Origin: Leptospirales bacterium
GTDB lineage: Bacteria > Spirochaetota > Leptospiria > Leptospirales > Leptonemataceae
Reading direction: 5' to 3'
DNA: 64,000 bases
NCBI GenBank assembly: GCA_016788865.1
Contig: JAEUSB010000017.1
Location: 1-64,000 of the forward strand
Shown: positions 23,845-32,692 of the stretch, piece after piece
How positions within the stretch are numbered: position 1 is the stretch's first letter
How the letters are laid out: every line of letters starts with the position of its first letter
Program-made: the position numbers and the translations under genes
The notes under the pieces: generated by a model
Database searches by the model: none
Told to the model about the DNA's origin: nothing
The model's input: only the letters and a program-made list of their open reading frames with translations

Positions 23845-24774
23845 GTGAAACTACTAGTAGTGTTTTGCATTGTCTTTTATATGGCGTGTACTCCGCCCCC
23901 TTCTCCGGGGACGGAACAGCTGGGCACGGACGGTATGGTCATACTCCTGACCTCCCTTCAGCGCACTACCGCAGCCCCCTCGGGCCTCTCCTACTCGGGT
24001 GGGCCCTTTTCCTTCACTCAGAACGTGGCCATCATAAGTCAAACCCCCATGTTCTCGGGTACAATTACCTCCTGTACATCTAGCCCTGCATTGCCCTCCG
24101 GTCTTAGCCTTTCGTCCTCGACCTGCGCCCTTAGCGGTACGCCTACCGGGTTACAGGGTGCAACCATGTATGCCATTACTGCAATGAACGAGCTTGGTAG
24201 TGCAACTGCCACGATCACTATCAGCGTAGTGGTGTCTGGTCATAAGATTTACGTCCCCTCGGGTCCGGCCTGGCCCCACAATGCCAACCTCGGTGGACCA
24301 ACCGGGGCAGATGCTCTCTGTAATAATTCTGCTCAGTCGACCAACAAGCCCAGTGGAACGTACAAAGCCATGGTTGTCGATTCCTCCACGCGAAGACCCT
24401 GTGCGACACCGACAGATCCAAATTGCAGCGGGGGTATGGATCCGTCATGGATCATGCAGCCGAGTACTACTTACTATCGGGCTGACGGAACGACCGTCGT
24501 TTTCACCACGAACGCAAATGGCATAGTTGTGTTTGGTACCATCACCCAGATTACAACTTCGAGCTTTGGGGTCTGGACGGGACTCAATGCGGATTGGACA
24601 AATCACGGCAACGATTGTAGTGCGTGGACTTCCAGTTCGGGCGGAGCTCCGGGTCCTTCAACGCGCGGGAAGCAGGGCCAGAGCGATCAGACGAACGGCA
24701 GTACCCTCGCTGTGGCCCCTGCGGCCGGACAAAACTGCGCAACCACTGGTTACGTTTATTGCGTTGAGCAGTGA
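23845..24774 (+). CDS. DUF1554 lipoprotein with putative Ig (He_PIG) domain
   Basis: 309 residues from GTG 23845 (GTG 23821 is the alternative and would add eight residues before the lysine). Lipoprotein signal KLLVVFCIVFYMAC with a loose lipobox of the spirochaete kind. Residues about 45-130 form one He_PIG-like Ig repeat (YSGGPFSFTQN, ALPSGLSLSSSTCALSGTPT). Residues about 135-309 form the DUF1554 domain (IYVPSGPAWPHNANLGGPTG, GADALCNNSAQSTNKPSGTY, and paired cysteines to the closing YVYCVEQ), related to C-type-lectin-like folds. This domain is common in leptospiral surface lipoproteins and nearly absent elsewhere. Serine/threonine-rich composition and relaxed codon use differ from neighbours. 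Confidence 0.85.
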   Translation: MKLLVVFCIVFYMACTPPPSPGTEQLGTDGMVILLTSLQRTTAAPSGLSYSGGPFSFTQNVAIISQTPMFSGTITSCTSSPALPSGLSLSSSTCALSGTPTGLQGATMYAITAMNELGSATATITISVVVSGHKIYVPSGPAWPHNANLGGPTGADALCNNSAQSTNKPSGTYKAMVVDSSTRRPCATPTDPNCSGGMDPSWIMQPSTTYYRADGTTVVFTTNANGIVVFGTITQITTSSFGVWTGLNADWTNHGNDCSAWTSSSGGAPGPSTRGKQGQSDQTNGSTLAVAPAAGQNCATTGYVYCVEQ

Positions 24775-24784
24775 GTGATTGAAG

Positions 24785-25330
24785 TCACGAGAATAGTTTG
24801 CGAATCTTTTGATTCAGAAACCAGCCATGTTGCTCTAGATGCCAGGTGGCGTACTCCAGCACCGTTCGTAGCGTCTGCTCGCCGCGTTCCGGATGCTGGC
24901 CTGTGCGCGCAAACGCAGAATCGGGAAGCGTCTTTAGCCAGGACGCGGTCCATTTGCGTGTAGCCTGAAGAGTCTCGAGAAACTCACGAACCGGAAAGCT
25001 CCGGCGATTTCCGGCATTCCCGTACAAACCTGCTTCAATGAACGCATTCTCATCCCAGACTGCAAACAATGGCCTTTCCTCTGCCACAATTCTGCGCATC
25101 CTGTGCACAAAGGCCAGCTCCGCGTCTGCCAGATGCCCCACCAAGACCCTGCAGGGCCATTCTCCGACTCCATCCCCCGTTGTGAACGCCTGGTCCAGCT
25201 GAGGATCACCAAGGGTCCAGATCCGCTGGTCCAGATTCTCCAGTCCATTTGAGAAGCGCTGCACCAGGTCCGCTATGCCAATTGGTTTCAGTTCTGTTAT
25301 GTCTGGTTTCCGGGTTAACAAAGCCCTCAC
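24785..25330 (-). CDS. DinB-family protein
   Basis: 181 residues from GTG 25330. A four-helix-bundle DinB_2 pattern with candidate metal-binding histidines in VGHLADAELAF and YATWHLEQHGWFL. The family includes thiol-transfer enzymes and many of unknown role, often with small thiols as cofactors. Convergent with the DUF1554 gene (10-bp gap), divergent from the CBS gene. Confidence 0.8.
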   Translation of the reverse strand: MRALLTRKPDITELKPIGIADLVQRFSNGLENLDQRIWTLGDPQLDQAFTTGDGVGEWPCRVLVGHLADAELAFVHRMRRIVAEERPLFAVWDENAFIEAGLYGNAGNRRSFPVREFLETLQATRKWTASWLKTLPDSAFARTGQHPERGEQTLRTVLEYATWHLEQHGWFLNQKIRKLFS

Positions 25331-25413
25331 AGATTTGTTTCCCGCAGGGGTTCGTCAAGCCTTCATGGCAAACGTCGCTTGACAGAACAGGGTGGGAACC
25401 TCAGTATCAGGGA

Positions 25414-25920
25414 ATGAATGCAAGCGAATTTGAAGATTCTTTTGAAGATGAAAAGATTATCCGCGGGGAGATTCTTTCTATGTCGCTTGGTAGGCTCCCG
25501 CAACGTCCGGTGGTTGCGTTGCCAACAACAGCTTCGATTGCCGAGGTGATCGCTTCAATGAATGAAAAGCGTGTGGGTGCGGCAGTTATTACGCATAACG
25601 GCAAGTTGGTCGGTATTTTTACAGAGCGCGACGTCCTGACCCGAGTGGTTGGCAAGTCCATCGATATCAAGTCCGTTTCCGTAGAAACGGTCATGACACG
25701 CAATCCGGATACTCTCTCTCCCGATGCCGGCGTGGCCTACGCTCTCCGCAAAATGAGCGAAGAGGGTTATCGACACATTCCAATGGTCGACGCACAGGGA
25801 GTGCCAGCCGGGATTATTGCCGTCCGGGATATAGTCCGGTGGTTGGTAGACCTATTTCCGGATGCAATGAACCTTCCGCCAAACCCATCGCTTGAATCAC
25901 GATCGGTTGACGGCGGCTGA
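25414..25920 (+). CDS. CBS-domain pair protein
   Basis: 168 residues from ATG 25414; the open frame upstream is antisense to the DinB gene. An N-terminal 30-residue acidic segment is followed by two CBS motifs: VVALPTTASIAEVIASMNEK...VGIFTERDVLTRVV and VMTRNPDTLSPDAGVAYALR...GIIAVRDIVRWLV. Such pairs bind adenosyl nucleotides and regulate partners; here no other domain is attached, so the partner is unknown. Confidence 0.88.
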   Translation: MNASEFEDSFEDEKIIRGEILSMSLGRLPQRPVVALPTTASIAEVIASMNEKRVGAAVITHNGKLVGIFTERDVLTRVVGKSIDIKSVSVETVMTRNPDTLSPDAGVAYALRKMSEEGYRHIPMVDAQGVPAGIIAVRDIVRWLVDLFPDAMNLPPNPSLESRSVDGG

Positions 25921-25991
25921 AATCATTTCAATTTCCCGTTCCCCGACCAATTACCGCATGACGGCGATAAAGCCTGTGCGGCATTTGTCGA

Positions 25992-27290
25992 ATGCCAAGG
26001 ATCTGCATCATTGGCGCGGGTCCATCGGGACTTGCGGCAGCCAAGAATGTCATAACATCAGGTTTGGCGGAGAGTCTTGTAATATTCGAGAAGAGCGGTG
26101 AGGTAGGCGGCAATTGGGTTTATCGCGAGAAGCCGGGCCATTCCAGTGTTTACGAAACCACACATATAATCAGCTCAAAGACTCTCTCTGCGTACGAGGA
26201 CTTTCCTTTTCCCGCTGGTTTTCCTGACTATCCTTCGCACAGACAGTTGAGGGAGTACTTTGAAAGTTATGCTGTCAACTTTGACATTCCGTCTCGCATC
26301 CGGTTTCACACCGAGGTAACGCATGCAGAGTTAGATCACACCGGAGTCTGGAAGATAACCTCTCGGGGGCCGCGCGGCAAGAGGGTCGAGTACTTTGACT
26401 ATCTGATGGTGGCCAATGGACATCACTGGGATCCGGCTCCTCCAAAATACGAGGGATCATTCACGGGAAAATTTATTCATTCGCACGATTACAAACGATC
26501 CGAACCGTTTCGCGGTAAGCGCGTACTCATAGTTGGTGGCGGGAATTCCGCGGCTGACATTGCAATGGAATGTGCGCGTGTCGCCGACCGAACGACGATC
26601 TCGATGCGTCGAGGACACTGGTTCCTTCCAAAATTCATGTTTGGCACTCCGGTAGATGTGCTGTATCACCGTAGTCTCTGGATGCCGCGCCCCATTCGTC
26701 AGTGGATATTGCGCCTAACGGTATTGCTCTGGCAAGGTAGCAACCGCAAATACGGCATGGCCAATCCTGACTATGGAGTCCTGGAAGGGCATCCAACCGT
26801 CAATTCTGAACTTTTCTACGCTATCCGCCACGGTCAGATTGCAACGAAGCCGGGCGTTTCAAGGCTCGATGGTAGGACCGTCTACTTTACCGACGGCAGT
26901 TCTGAAACATTCGACGTCATTATCGCCGCAACGGGATATCATATCTCATTTCCGTTCTTTGACAAGAGCTTCATTGACTTCAAAGGCAGGACGGAAATCC
27001 CACTGTGGCGTAAAATGTTTCATGGTGAGATCCACAATCTCTATTTCATTGGATTGTTCCAACCACTGGGTTGTATATGGCCTCTGGCCGACTTCCAGGC
27101 GAAGCTGGCATGTCTTGAAATTGAGGGACGCTACACAAGACCCGCAGACATTGCAGTAAGGATTGAACAGGAAATGAGAAAACCCCATTTCCGCTTCCTG
27201 AAGACACCCCGACATTCCACTGAAGTAGACTATCCAGCGTTTCGCAAGGAGCTCAGGAAGGAGATTCGCAAGGCCGCTCGCATACAATAG
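25992..27290 (+). CDS. Flavin-containing monooxygenase-like oxidoreductase
   Basis: 432 residues, ATG 25992. FAD site GAGPSGL at 8-14, the FMO fingerprint FTGKFIHSHDY (F157, G159, H163, Y167), NADPH site GGGNSA at 182-187, and ATGY near 314. Class B flavoprotein monooxygenases of this form oxygenate soft nucleophiles (N, S) or act on ketones; the substrate is not evident. There is no N-terminal signal, so it is cytoplasmic. Starts 71 bp after the CBS gene. Confidence 0.88.
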   Translation: MPRICIIGAGPSGLAAAKNVITSGLAESLVIFEKSGEVGGNWVYREKPGHSSVYETTHIISSKTLSAYEDFPFPAGFPDYPSHRQLREYFESYAVNFDIPSRIRFHTEVTHAELDHTGVWKITSRGPRGKRVEYFDYLMVANGHHWDPAPPKYEGSFTGKFIHSHDYKRSEPFRGKRVLIVGGGNSAADIAMECARVADRTTISMRRGHWFLPKFMFGTPVDVLYHRSLWMPRPIRQWILRLTVLLWQGSNRKYGMANPDYGVLEGHPTVNSELFYAIRHGQIATKPGVSRLDGRTVYFTDGSSETFDVIIAATGYHISFPFFDKSFIDFKGRTEIPLWRKMFHGEIHNLYFIGLFQPLGCIWPLADFQAKLACLEIEGRYTRPADIAVRIEQEMRKPHFRFLKTPRHSTEVDYPAFRKELRKEIRKAARIQ

Positions 27291-27389
27291 CTATCCTTGA
27301 AAGCACATGGGAGAGCGGGAACAAAAGGTTTCACGCCGTCGATCTTCAAAAAGACTATGCAATACTAGAATATCTTCGATTTCTAAACC

Positions 27390-28325
27390 ATGACTCGCTC
27401 AAGGAAAGCCATCATTGTCATAGTAGCGATCCTTTCAGTCTTATGGATTGGAAAGATTGCCCTTTTCGATAGATCGCCCGTACCAGAAAAATCTGACTTC
27501 ACACTTAATCTAAAAACAATTCGCGCTCTGGCTCGTGAATCAAAAGGATCTCTCCCTGAGAGTCTTCACGCGCTTGTAGTCGGGGAAGGGGCTTTCCCTG
27601 CATCCGCCGTTATCGCGGGCGAAGGCCTGACCAGAAAGGTGCCATTGGTGTTCGCATCGTTCCAGGTTGTGTATCCAGAAAAAAAGACGGTCATCATCGA
27701 TACCGCTTTTTCACAGAAAGCCCACAAAGACATGGCCAGTGATGCTCCATACTATGTGGAACGCTTTGATGCAATGCAGGAAGCCATGCTGAAAGCATCG
27801 CAGATTCTGTTGACCCATGAACACCCTGATCATATTGGTGGAATTGCAATATCGCCTAACGTGGAAAGGCTCAAAGAGAAACTTCTTCTCACGGCGGAGC
27901 AGGTTAACGATCCGTATCGCGATGTGACAACGTTCACCCCGGAGGCTTTGAAAGTGATTAAGTCACTCAAGCCATTGGAGTTTGATCTTTATTTCTCTCC
28001 GTCCCCGGGCATTGTCTTAATTAAAACGCCCAGCCATAGTCCGGGCACACAGTTCATCTACATTGCTCTCAACAACGGAAATGAGTACCTGCTCGTCGGA
28101 GACATTGTTTGGAGCATGGAAAACATTAGAAAGCTCAAGGGCAAGGCGGCGCTATTGAATCTGTTGTTTCTGCAAGAAAACAGGGCTCTTGTGGCCTCAC
28201 AAATTCGAATGCTTTACAACCTGATGAATGATCCTGCGAACAAGATTCAGATTGTACCAGCCCACGACGCAGACAGGTTCAAGGAGCTTTTTGCCAGCAA
28301 GGCTATGATAGAAGGATTCTTGTAG
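27390..28325 (+). CDS. Membrane-anchored metallo-beta-lactamase-fold hydrolase
   Basis: 311 residues. An N-terminal helix (residues 8-26) anchors or exports the protein. Metal ligands are readable: THEHPDH (His143, His145, Asp147, His148), His216 in SHSPG, Asp238 in VGD and a late PAHD. The MBL fold covers hydrolases of lactones, thioesters, phosphodiesters and others; the extracytoplasmic location is the only specific clue. Its stop overlaps the GTG of the next gene by one base. Confidence 0.87.
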   Translation: MTRSRKAIIVIVAILSVLWIGKIALFDRSPVPEKSDFTLNLKTIRALARESKGSLPESLHALVVGEGAFPASAVIAGEGLTRKVPLVFASFQVVYPEKKTVIIDTAFSQKAHKDMASDAPYYVERFDAMQEAMLKASQILLTHEHPDHIGGIAISPNVERLKEKLLLTAEQVNDPYRDVTTFTPEALKVIKSLKPLEFDLYFSPSPGIVLIKTPSHSPGTQFIYIALNNGNEYLLVGDIVWSMENIRKLKGKAALLNLLFLQENRALVASQIRMLYNLMNDPANKIQIVPAHDADRFKELFASKAMIEGFL

Positions 28326-28873
28326 TGCGCTATTTGTTATTACTGTGCCTGCTCATGGCCAGCTGTGCGGGTGCAAATTACCTGGACTATGATCCCTCTA
28401 TGAAGGACAAGACCCTTCCAGAAATCATCAACGATTTCAGGGTTTCGCGCGGCCTGAAACCCATCCCTGTCTCAAAATCATTAACACTCGTGGCGTTGAC
28501 GCATGTTCAGGATATGCAAATCTACGCCAACAGCCGGGAAAGCAAATGCAATCTGCACAGCTGGTCGCGTAACGGACGATGGACTCCTTGTTGCTACACC
28601 GATGATCAAAAAGAAGCAAAATGCATGTGGAACAAACCCCGAGAACTTTCGAACTACAAAGGGAACGGGTACGAGATCGCCGCGGCCGCATTCGATTCTG
28701 AGAAACGCAAGGCCATGACTCCATGGTTGGCCGTGGATCGCTGGGCCAGAAGTCCAGGACACCGCGCTGTTATGCTAAACGAAGGGCCCTGGGCCGGGAT
28801 GGAATGGCGCTCGATAGGTGGAACACTGTCTGACAACTATGCTTCTGCATGGTTCGGCGCGGAGCCCGAATGA
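28325..28873 (+). CDS. CAP/SCP-domain-like lipoprotein
   Basis: 182 residues, GTG 28325 overlapping the TAG of the hydrolase gene. Lipobox LLMASC. The body has the CAP (PR-1/SCP) layout: LPEIINDFRVSRGLKPIPVS, then LVALTHVQDM with the first histidine, NLHSWSR, GYEIAA and RWARSPGHRAVML with the second histidine. Four cysteines lie between residues 75 and 102. Coupled translation with the hydrolase suggests joint export and possibly joint function. Confidence 0.8.
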   Translation: MRYLLLLCLLMASCAGANYLDYDPSMKDKTLPEIINDFRVSRGLKPIPVSKSLTLVALTHVQDMQIYANSRESKCNLHSWSRNGRWTPCCYTDDQKEAKCMWNKPRELSNYKGNGYEIAAAAFDSEKRKAMTPWLAVDRWARSPGHRAVMLNEGPWAGMEWRSIGGTLSDNYASAWFGAEPE

Positions 28874-28920
28874 GTGGCTGAAGGTTCGAGACCTGCACGC
28901 CAACTCATAGAAGTCGGCGC

Positions 28921-31233
28921 TTAACCCCGGTTTTTGGTCTCAAGTGGATCACTTTCGCGATAGATGCGAATAAAGTTCTGATCGATATCTGTCAGCCGTT
29001 CCGTTCCGCAAAGATTCATGGTGCGAGCCAGCTCATCGCGCATCCTGGAATAGAGGAACTTTACGGCCGCCAGGTCACCGCCCACAGCGGCAATGGCCAG
29101 AGGACGGCCCACAAGGACCCCGTTTGCGCCCAGTGCAAGCATCTTGAATACATCCTGGCCCGTCCGGATGCCCCCATCCACCAGCACAGGAATTCTGCCT
29201 GCAACCACTGAGACAATTTCTGGAAGTACGCGCGCGGTGCCTGGCATATCGTCCAGCACACGTCCTCCATGGTTGCTCACCACCAGTGCTGAAACGCCTG
29301 CTCGAATTGCCTCTTCGGCATCCTCTGGTGACATGATTCCTTTCAGGATAAAAGGCAAATTCACCGAATCGCGGAGCATACGCAGCGCTTCAAAGTTTCT
29401 CGCCGTGCTGCCAAGCCGCTTGAGTTCCATTGTTCGAAATGAAATTGCATCGATGTCCATTCCAATGGCTGTCAATCCAAGCTCTTCTGCTACGCGGAAT
29501 CTTTCGAGGAGTGCTGCCTCGTCTGAGCGTGGCTTGCAGATTGCAATACCCACGCCATCCGCTTCGGCCAACGCTTTGAAAATGGTCTTATAACGATCAG
29601 GTGTGGCTCCATCGCCTACCCAGGCAATGCTTCCTGCTTCGCGGCTTGAATGAACTAGAATGCGGGCCAGGTCGTACTCGCCAATCGCGTTACGCATGTT
29701 AGTTGCCGTTCCTGTCATGGGCGCTGCCATGATCGGTGTTTCAAACTTACGACCCAGAAATTCCAGTGTTGTGTCCGGCTGCACGTTTGTGCGGATGTAA
29801 CGCGGAATAATTCTGATCTCCGCAAGGGCCGCAGCGTTGTCCTTGAAAGTATTCATACTTCCCAGGCCGCCCATTCCCGGGACTCCGCTGGCGCAATGCC
29901 CGGCGCAGCTCTTGCAAACCCAGCAAACCTGATCCCCGAAACGTTCGCGTGCCTTATCTTCCACGGATTTCCAATCCACGCTGAAAGTATCATCTACTGA
30001 TATCTGAACGCGCTTCAAGCATTCCTGTGCCGCTGCTTCAGCTTCTTCAAGAGTCGGGGCGCATGCTATGATGTGCCCGATCTTGTCAAGATTGCTTGTC
30101 GCTTCGACAACTACATCTCCTGGCTTGCGCGTAAATACTATGTGCTCGATCTTTGGAACCTGGTTCATCTCAGCAACTCCGTTGAGTTCCAGGATTTTTC
30201 CAGGTCTGGAAAGAATTCCACGTTCAATAGCCACAAAATTCTTGGTCTCTTCCAAAGAAGAAGGTTCGTCGCCCAGTGCAATCTGAACCGCAGCTTTATG
30301 TAAGTTTACGCCACTGTGCAAAGGATAAGTGTGCGAGGACATGTAACCACCGGACAGTCGGGCAGCGATTTCTCCAACCTTAATGGAATAGTTGTCGTAT
30401 GGCGCCGCATGACGGGGGTTCTTCTGACCCGGTGGCAATTTTGCGAGTTTGATATCGCCTTTCCCGGCGCCAGTATGAATGCCGAGAGCCCGCATCCCGG
30501 CTTTCATAACGTCCGCCGCCTCTTCAATCACTGATGCGGGCAGAGACGATGGCATGTTGTGTCCAAGCTCGACGAAGTAGGGTTCGCGAGCGATGATGCG
30601 ATCTGCGATTCCAGTCATTCGGATCTGACCATTCCAGGCCAGCGCATCAATCGACAATTCTGGTCCTTCCATATATTCTTCAAGGATCATTTCGCCCGTG
30701 GGACTGTGCTTCTTTGCGTGCTTGAAAGCAGCATAAATTTCTTCGCGGGCTGAAATCTTAATAACGCCGCGAGCACCCATGTTATCAGCCGGCTTTAGAA
30801 CCAGCGGGAATGTCATTTCATCCATAGCTTCGCGGGCTTCTTTGATGGACCAAACGGATCGGAAATCTGGAATTGGAACGCCATGCTGGCGAAGTCGCTT
30901 TCGCATTAGGACTTTGTTTGAAGCGGCCTCGGAGTCCGCATAACGGATACCGGGAAGATCCAGGGATCCTGCTATGGCTGCGACGGCCCTGCTGGCGTCC
31001 GTTCCTGCCGTTACTACTCCGTGGATTTGCATTGTCTCGCGGAGGCGTCGTGCTTCGCGTACGCACCCATCGATGTCGCGCGTACTCATAATGACTGGCA
31101 TATGGGCTGCTTTCATACCCGGGGCATCAGCGGTCATATCAAACACAATGGTGAAGAGGCCCATGGCTTTTGCCGTGTCGATCAGGGGCATTTGCAGCGT
31201 ACCGCCGCCAATAATAATGAGATTTCTAGCCAT
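28921..31233 (-). CDS. Fusion of ATP-grasp ligase-like domain and FMN-dependent alpha-hydroxy-acid oxidoreductase with Cys4 linker
   Basis: 770 residues, ATG 31233 with GGAGGAG just upstream. Residues 1-350: pre-ATP-grasp (IIIGGGTLQMPLIDTAK) and ATP-grasp domains, with VLKPAD (Lys147), EEYMEGPELSIDAL (185-198), Asp260 in GDIKL and Glu288 in GEIAARLSGG as candidate nucleotide/metal ligands. Residues 350-425: a further domain resembling the ATP-grasp C-terminal lobe. Cys437, 440, 443 and 447 form a CxxCxxCxxxC cluster followed by GVPGMGG, as in clostridial alpha-hydroxy-acid-oxidising proteins. Residues about 475-760: FMN barrel with SNHGGRVLDD (His655 catalytic, Arg658) and VLVDGGIRTG. Both halves look intact. 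Substrate unknown; the fusion suggests activation of an acid coupled to its oxidation, or channelling. Confidence 0.88.
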   Translation of the reverse strand: MARNLIIIGGGTLQMPLIDTAKAMGLFTIVFDMTADAPGMKAAHMPVIMSTRDIDGCVREARRLRETMQIHGVVTAGTDASRAVAAIAGSLDLPGIRYADSEAASNKVLMRKRLRQHGVPIPDFRSVWSIKEAREAMDEMTFPLVLKPADNMGARGVIKISAREEIYAAFKHAKKHSPTGEMILEEYMEGPELSIDALAWNGQIRMTGIADRIIAREPYFVELGHNMPSSLPASVIEEAADVMKAGMRALGIHTGAGKGDIKLAKLPPGQKNPRHAAPYDNYSIKVGEIAARLSGGYMSSHTYPLHSGVNLHKAAVQIALGDEPSSLEETKNFVAIERGILSRPGKILELNGVAEMNQVPKIEHIVFTRKPGDVVVEATSNLDKIGHIIACAPTLEEAEAAAQECLKRVQISVDDTFSVDWKSVEDKARERFGDQVCWVCKSCAGHCASGVPGMGGLGSMNTFKDNAAALAEIRIIPRYIRTNVQPDTTLEFLGRKFETPIMAAPMTGTATNMRNAIGEYDLARILVHSSREAGSIAWVGDGATPDRYKTIFKALAEADGVGIAICKPRSDEAALLERFRVAEELGLTAIGMDIDAISFRTMELKRLGSTARNFEALRMLRDSVNLPFILKGIMSPEDAEEAIRAGVSALVVSNHGGRVLDDMPGTARVLPEIVSVVAGRIPVLVDGGIRTGQDVFKMLALGANGVLVGRPLAIAAVGGDLAAVKFLYSRMRDELARTMNLCGTERLTDIDQNFIRIYRESDPLETKNRG

Positions 31234-31349
31234 GACTCCTCCGTAGTTTCAAGGTCGGCAAAATGGAAAAATAGCTAAGGATATTTGTCGATTGAGACGA
31301 CCGGTCGGCAGCGAGGTTGACAGGGTCCTGTGGGGGGATTTGATCCGGT

Positions 31350-32684
31350 ATGAGCGGGCGAAGTAGGTCGACACTGTTTCGCGTTCTAACGAATCCAGCT
31401 TCCCTTGCTTACTTTCGTGGTCTGGGCATCAACGCTGGCACTATTTTGCTGATCGCCTTGTTCGATCCGGTTTATGGCACTCGCGTGCAACTTGTCCCTT
31501 TTGCCGCCTTTGTTCTATATTATTCCGGTACCGGGCTCTACCTGTCGTACCGCCTGGTTCGCGGCAAACACACGCTGGAATCGTGGTTTGATTTGGCCCT
31601 GATCGTAAGCCTGCCAGTTGCCGTTTACTACGGCTATTTATCAATCGAGCTACCACCCTATGCTGTCGTATTCTGGATATGGGGAACCACCGTTGGCATG
31701 CCGGGGTTCGGCTTTATTCGTCGGCGGTTCTGGTTGATCTGGATGCTGGTCTTATTTGGCTCGAGCTCTCCTGGTTTCTTCCTGGGCACCCTTGAGCCCA
31801 GAAACGCCCTCTGGATGGTGTGGATGCTGATCCTGACCTACTACATGACGGAAACGTCGAATCATCTGAAGAAGAATCGCCGCAATCTGTCACAAAACCT
31901 GGCACAGACTAAGAAGAATCGGCGCGACCTGGACCAGGCACATCGGAAGCTCCGCGCCGCCTCGGATCGGTTTACCGACGAGCTGAAAATTGCTGGAAAA
32001 ATGCAGCAACAGCTCCTGCCGCCCCTGATTGGTGTCCATTCGAGACTGGAGTTTGTGGGACGTTATCTGGCAATGGAAAATGTGGGAGGTGATTTCTACG
32101 ACGTTATCAAGATCGAAGGAGGCGTTGCTGTCCTAATCGCTGACGTAACAGGCCACGGGGTTGCTGCATCACTGATTACCACAATGACCAAGGCCGCGTT
32201 TCACAATCACAAACTCAAAAGAAGTGCCGCAGCAATTCTCAAGGGAATGAACACAGACCTGTGCCAGTACCTCGGCGGGGGGCAGCACTTTGTGAGCGCG
32301 GCCTGCGCAATCTTTGAACCTGATTTGAACCGAATGCATTTTGCGAATGCCGGCCATCCACCCCCCATACGCATCAGACAATCAAACCTCAATTACCTGG
32401 GAGATGAGAGCCTGATACTGGGAGTTGACGTGGGACAATCCTGGAGCGATCATGTATTGGATATGGTGAAAGGGGACCGCTTTCTTTTTTACACTGATGG
32501 TGTGACCGAAACCAGATCGGATGATTTTCAGATGTATGAGGACCGCTTTAAGGAGCAGTGTCTTGCCCTTCGTGCAAATCATCCGGAACAGTTTGTCGAT
32601 GCGTTACTTCGCGACTTGACATTGTTTCGAGGGAGCGGTCCACAAACGGACGATATCGCACTTTTGTGTCTGGATGTAGTCTAG
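31350..32684 (+). CDS. SpoIIE-type PP2C serine phosphatase with membrane sensor
   Basis: 444 residues, ATG 31350. The N-terminal 180 residues contain about six hydrophobic helices, then a coiled coil (residues about 170-215, NHLKKNRRNLSQNLAQTKKN) leads into the SpoIIE/RsbU phosphatase domain: AGKMQQQLLPP, ENVGGDFYDVI with the metal Asp, LIADVTGHGVAASL, FANAGHPPP, GDRFLFYTDGVTE and TDDIALLCL. Such enzymes dephosphorylate anti-sigma-factor antagonists in partner switching. No STAS or RsbW gene adjoins it. The sirtuin gene begins 8 bases downstream. Confidence 0.92.
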   Translation: MSGRSRSTLFRVLTNPASLAYFRGLGINAGTILLIALFDPVYGTRVQLVPFAAFVLYYSGTGLYLSYRLVRGKHTLESWFDLALIVSLPVAVYYGYLSIELPPYAVVFWIWGTTVGMPGFGFIRRRFWLIWMLVLFGSSSPGFFLGTLEPRNALWMVWMLILTYYMTETSNHLKKNRRNLSQNLAQTKKNRRDLDQAHRKLRAASDRFTDELKIAGKMQQQLLPPLIGVHSRLEFVGRYLAMENVGGDFYDVIKIEGGVAVLIADVTGHGVAASLITTMTKAAFHNHKLKRSAAAILKGMNTDLCQYLGGGQHFVSAACAIFEPDLNRMHFANAGHPPPIRIRQSNLNYLGDESLILGVDVGQSWSDHVLDMVKGDRFLFYTDGVTETRSDDFQMYEDRFKEQCLALRANHPEQFVDALLRDLTLFRGSGPQTDDIALLCLDVV

Positions 32685-32692
32685 GTGAAAGC

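Noticed and set aside
29093-29593. Plus-strand frame of 166 codons opposite the FMN domain
   Set aside because: Serine/alanine-rich shadow of the ATP-grasp/FMN fusion gene.
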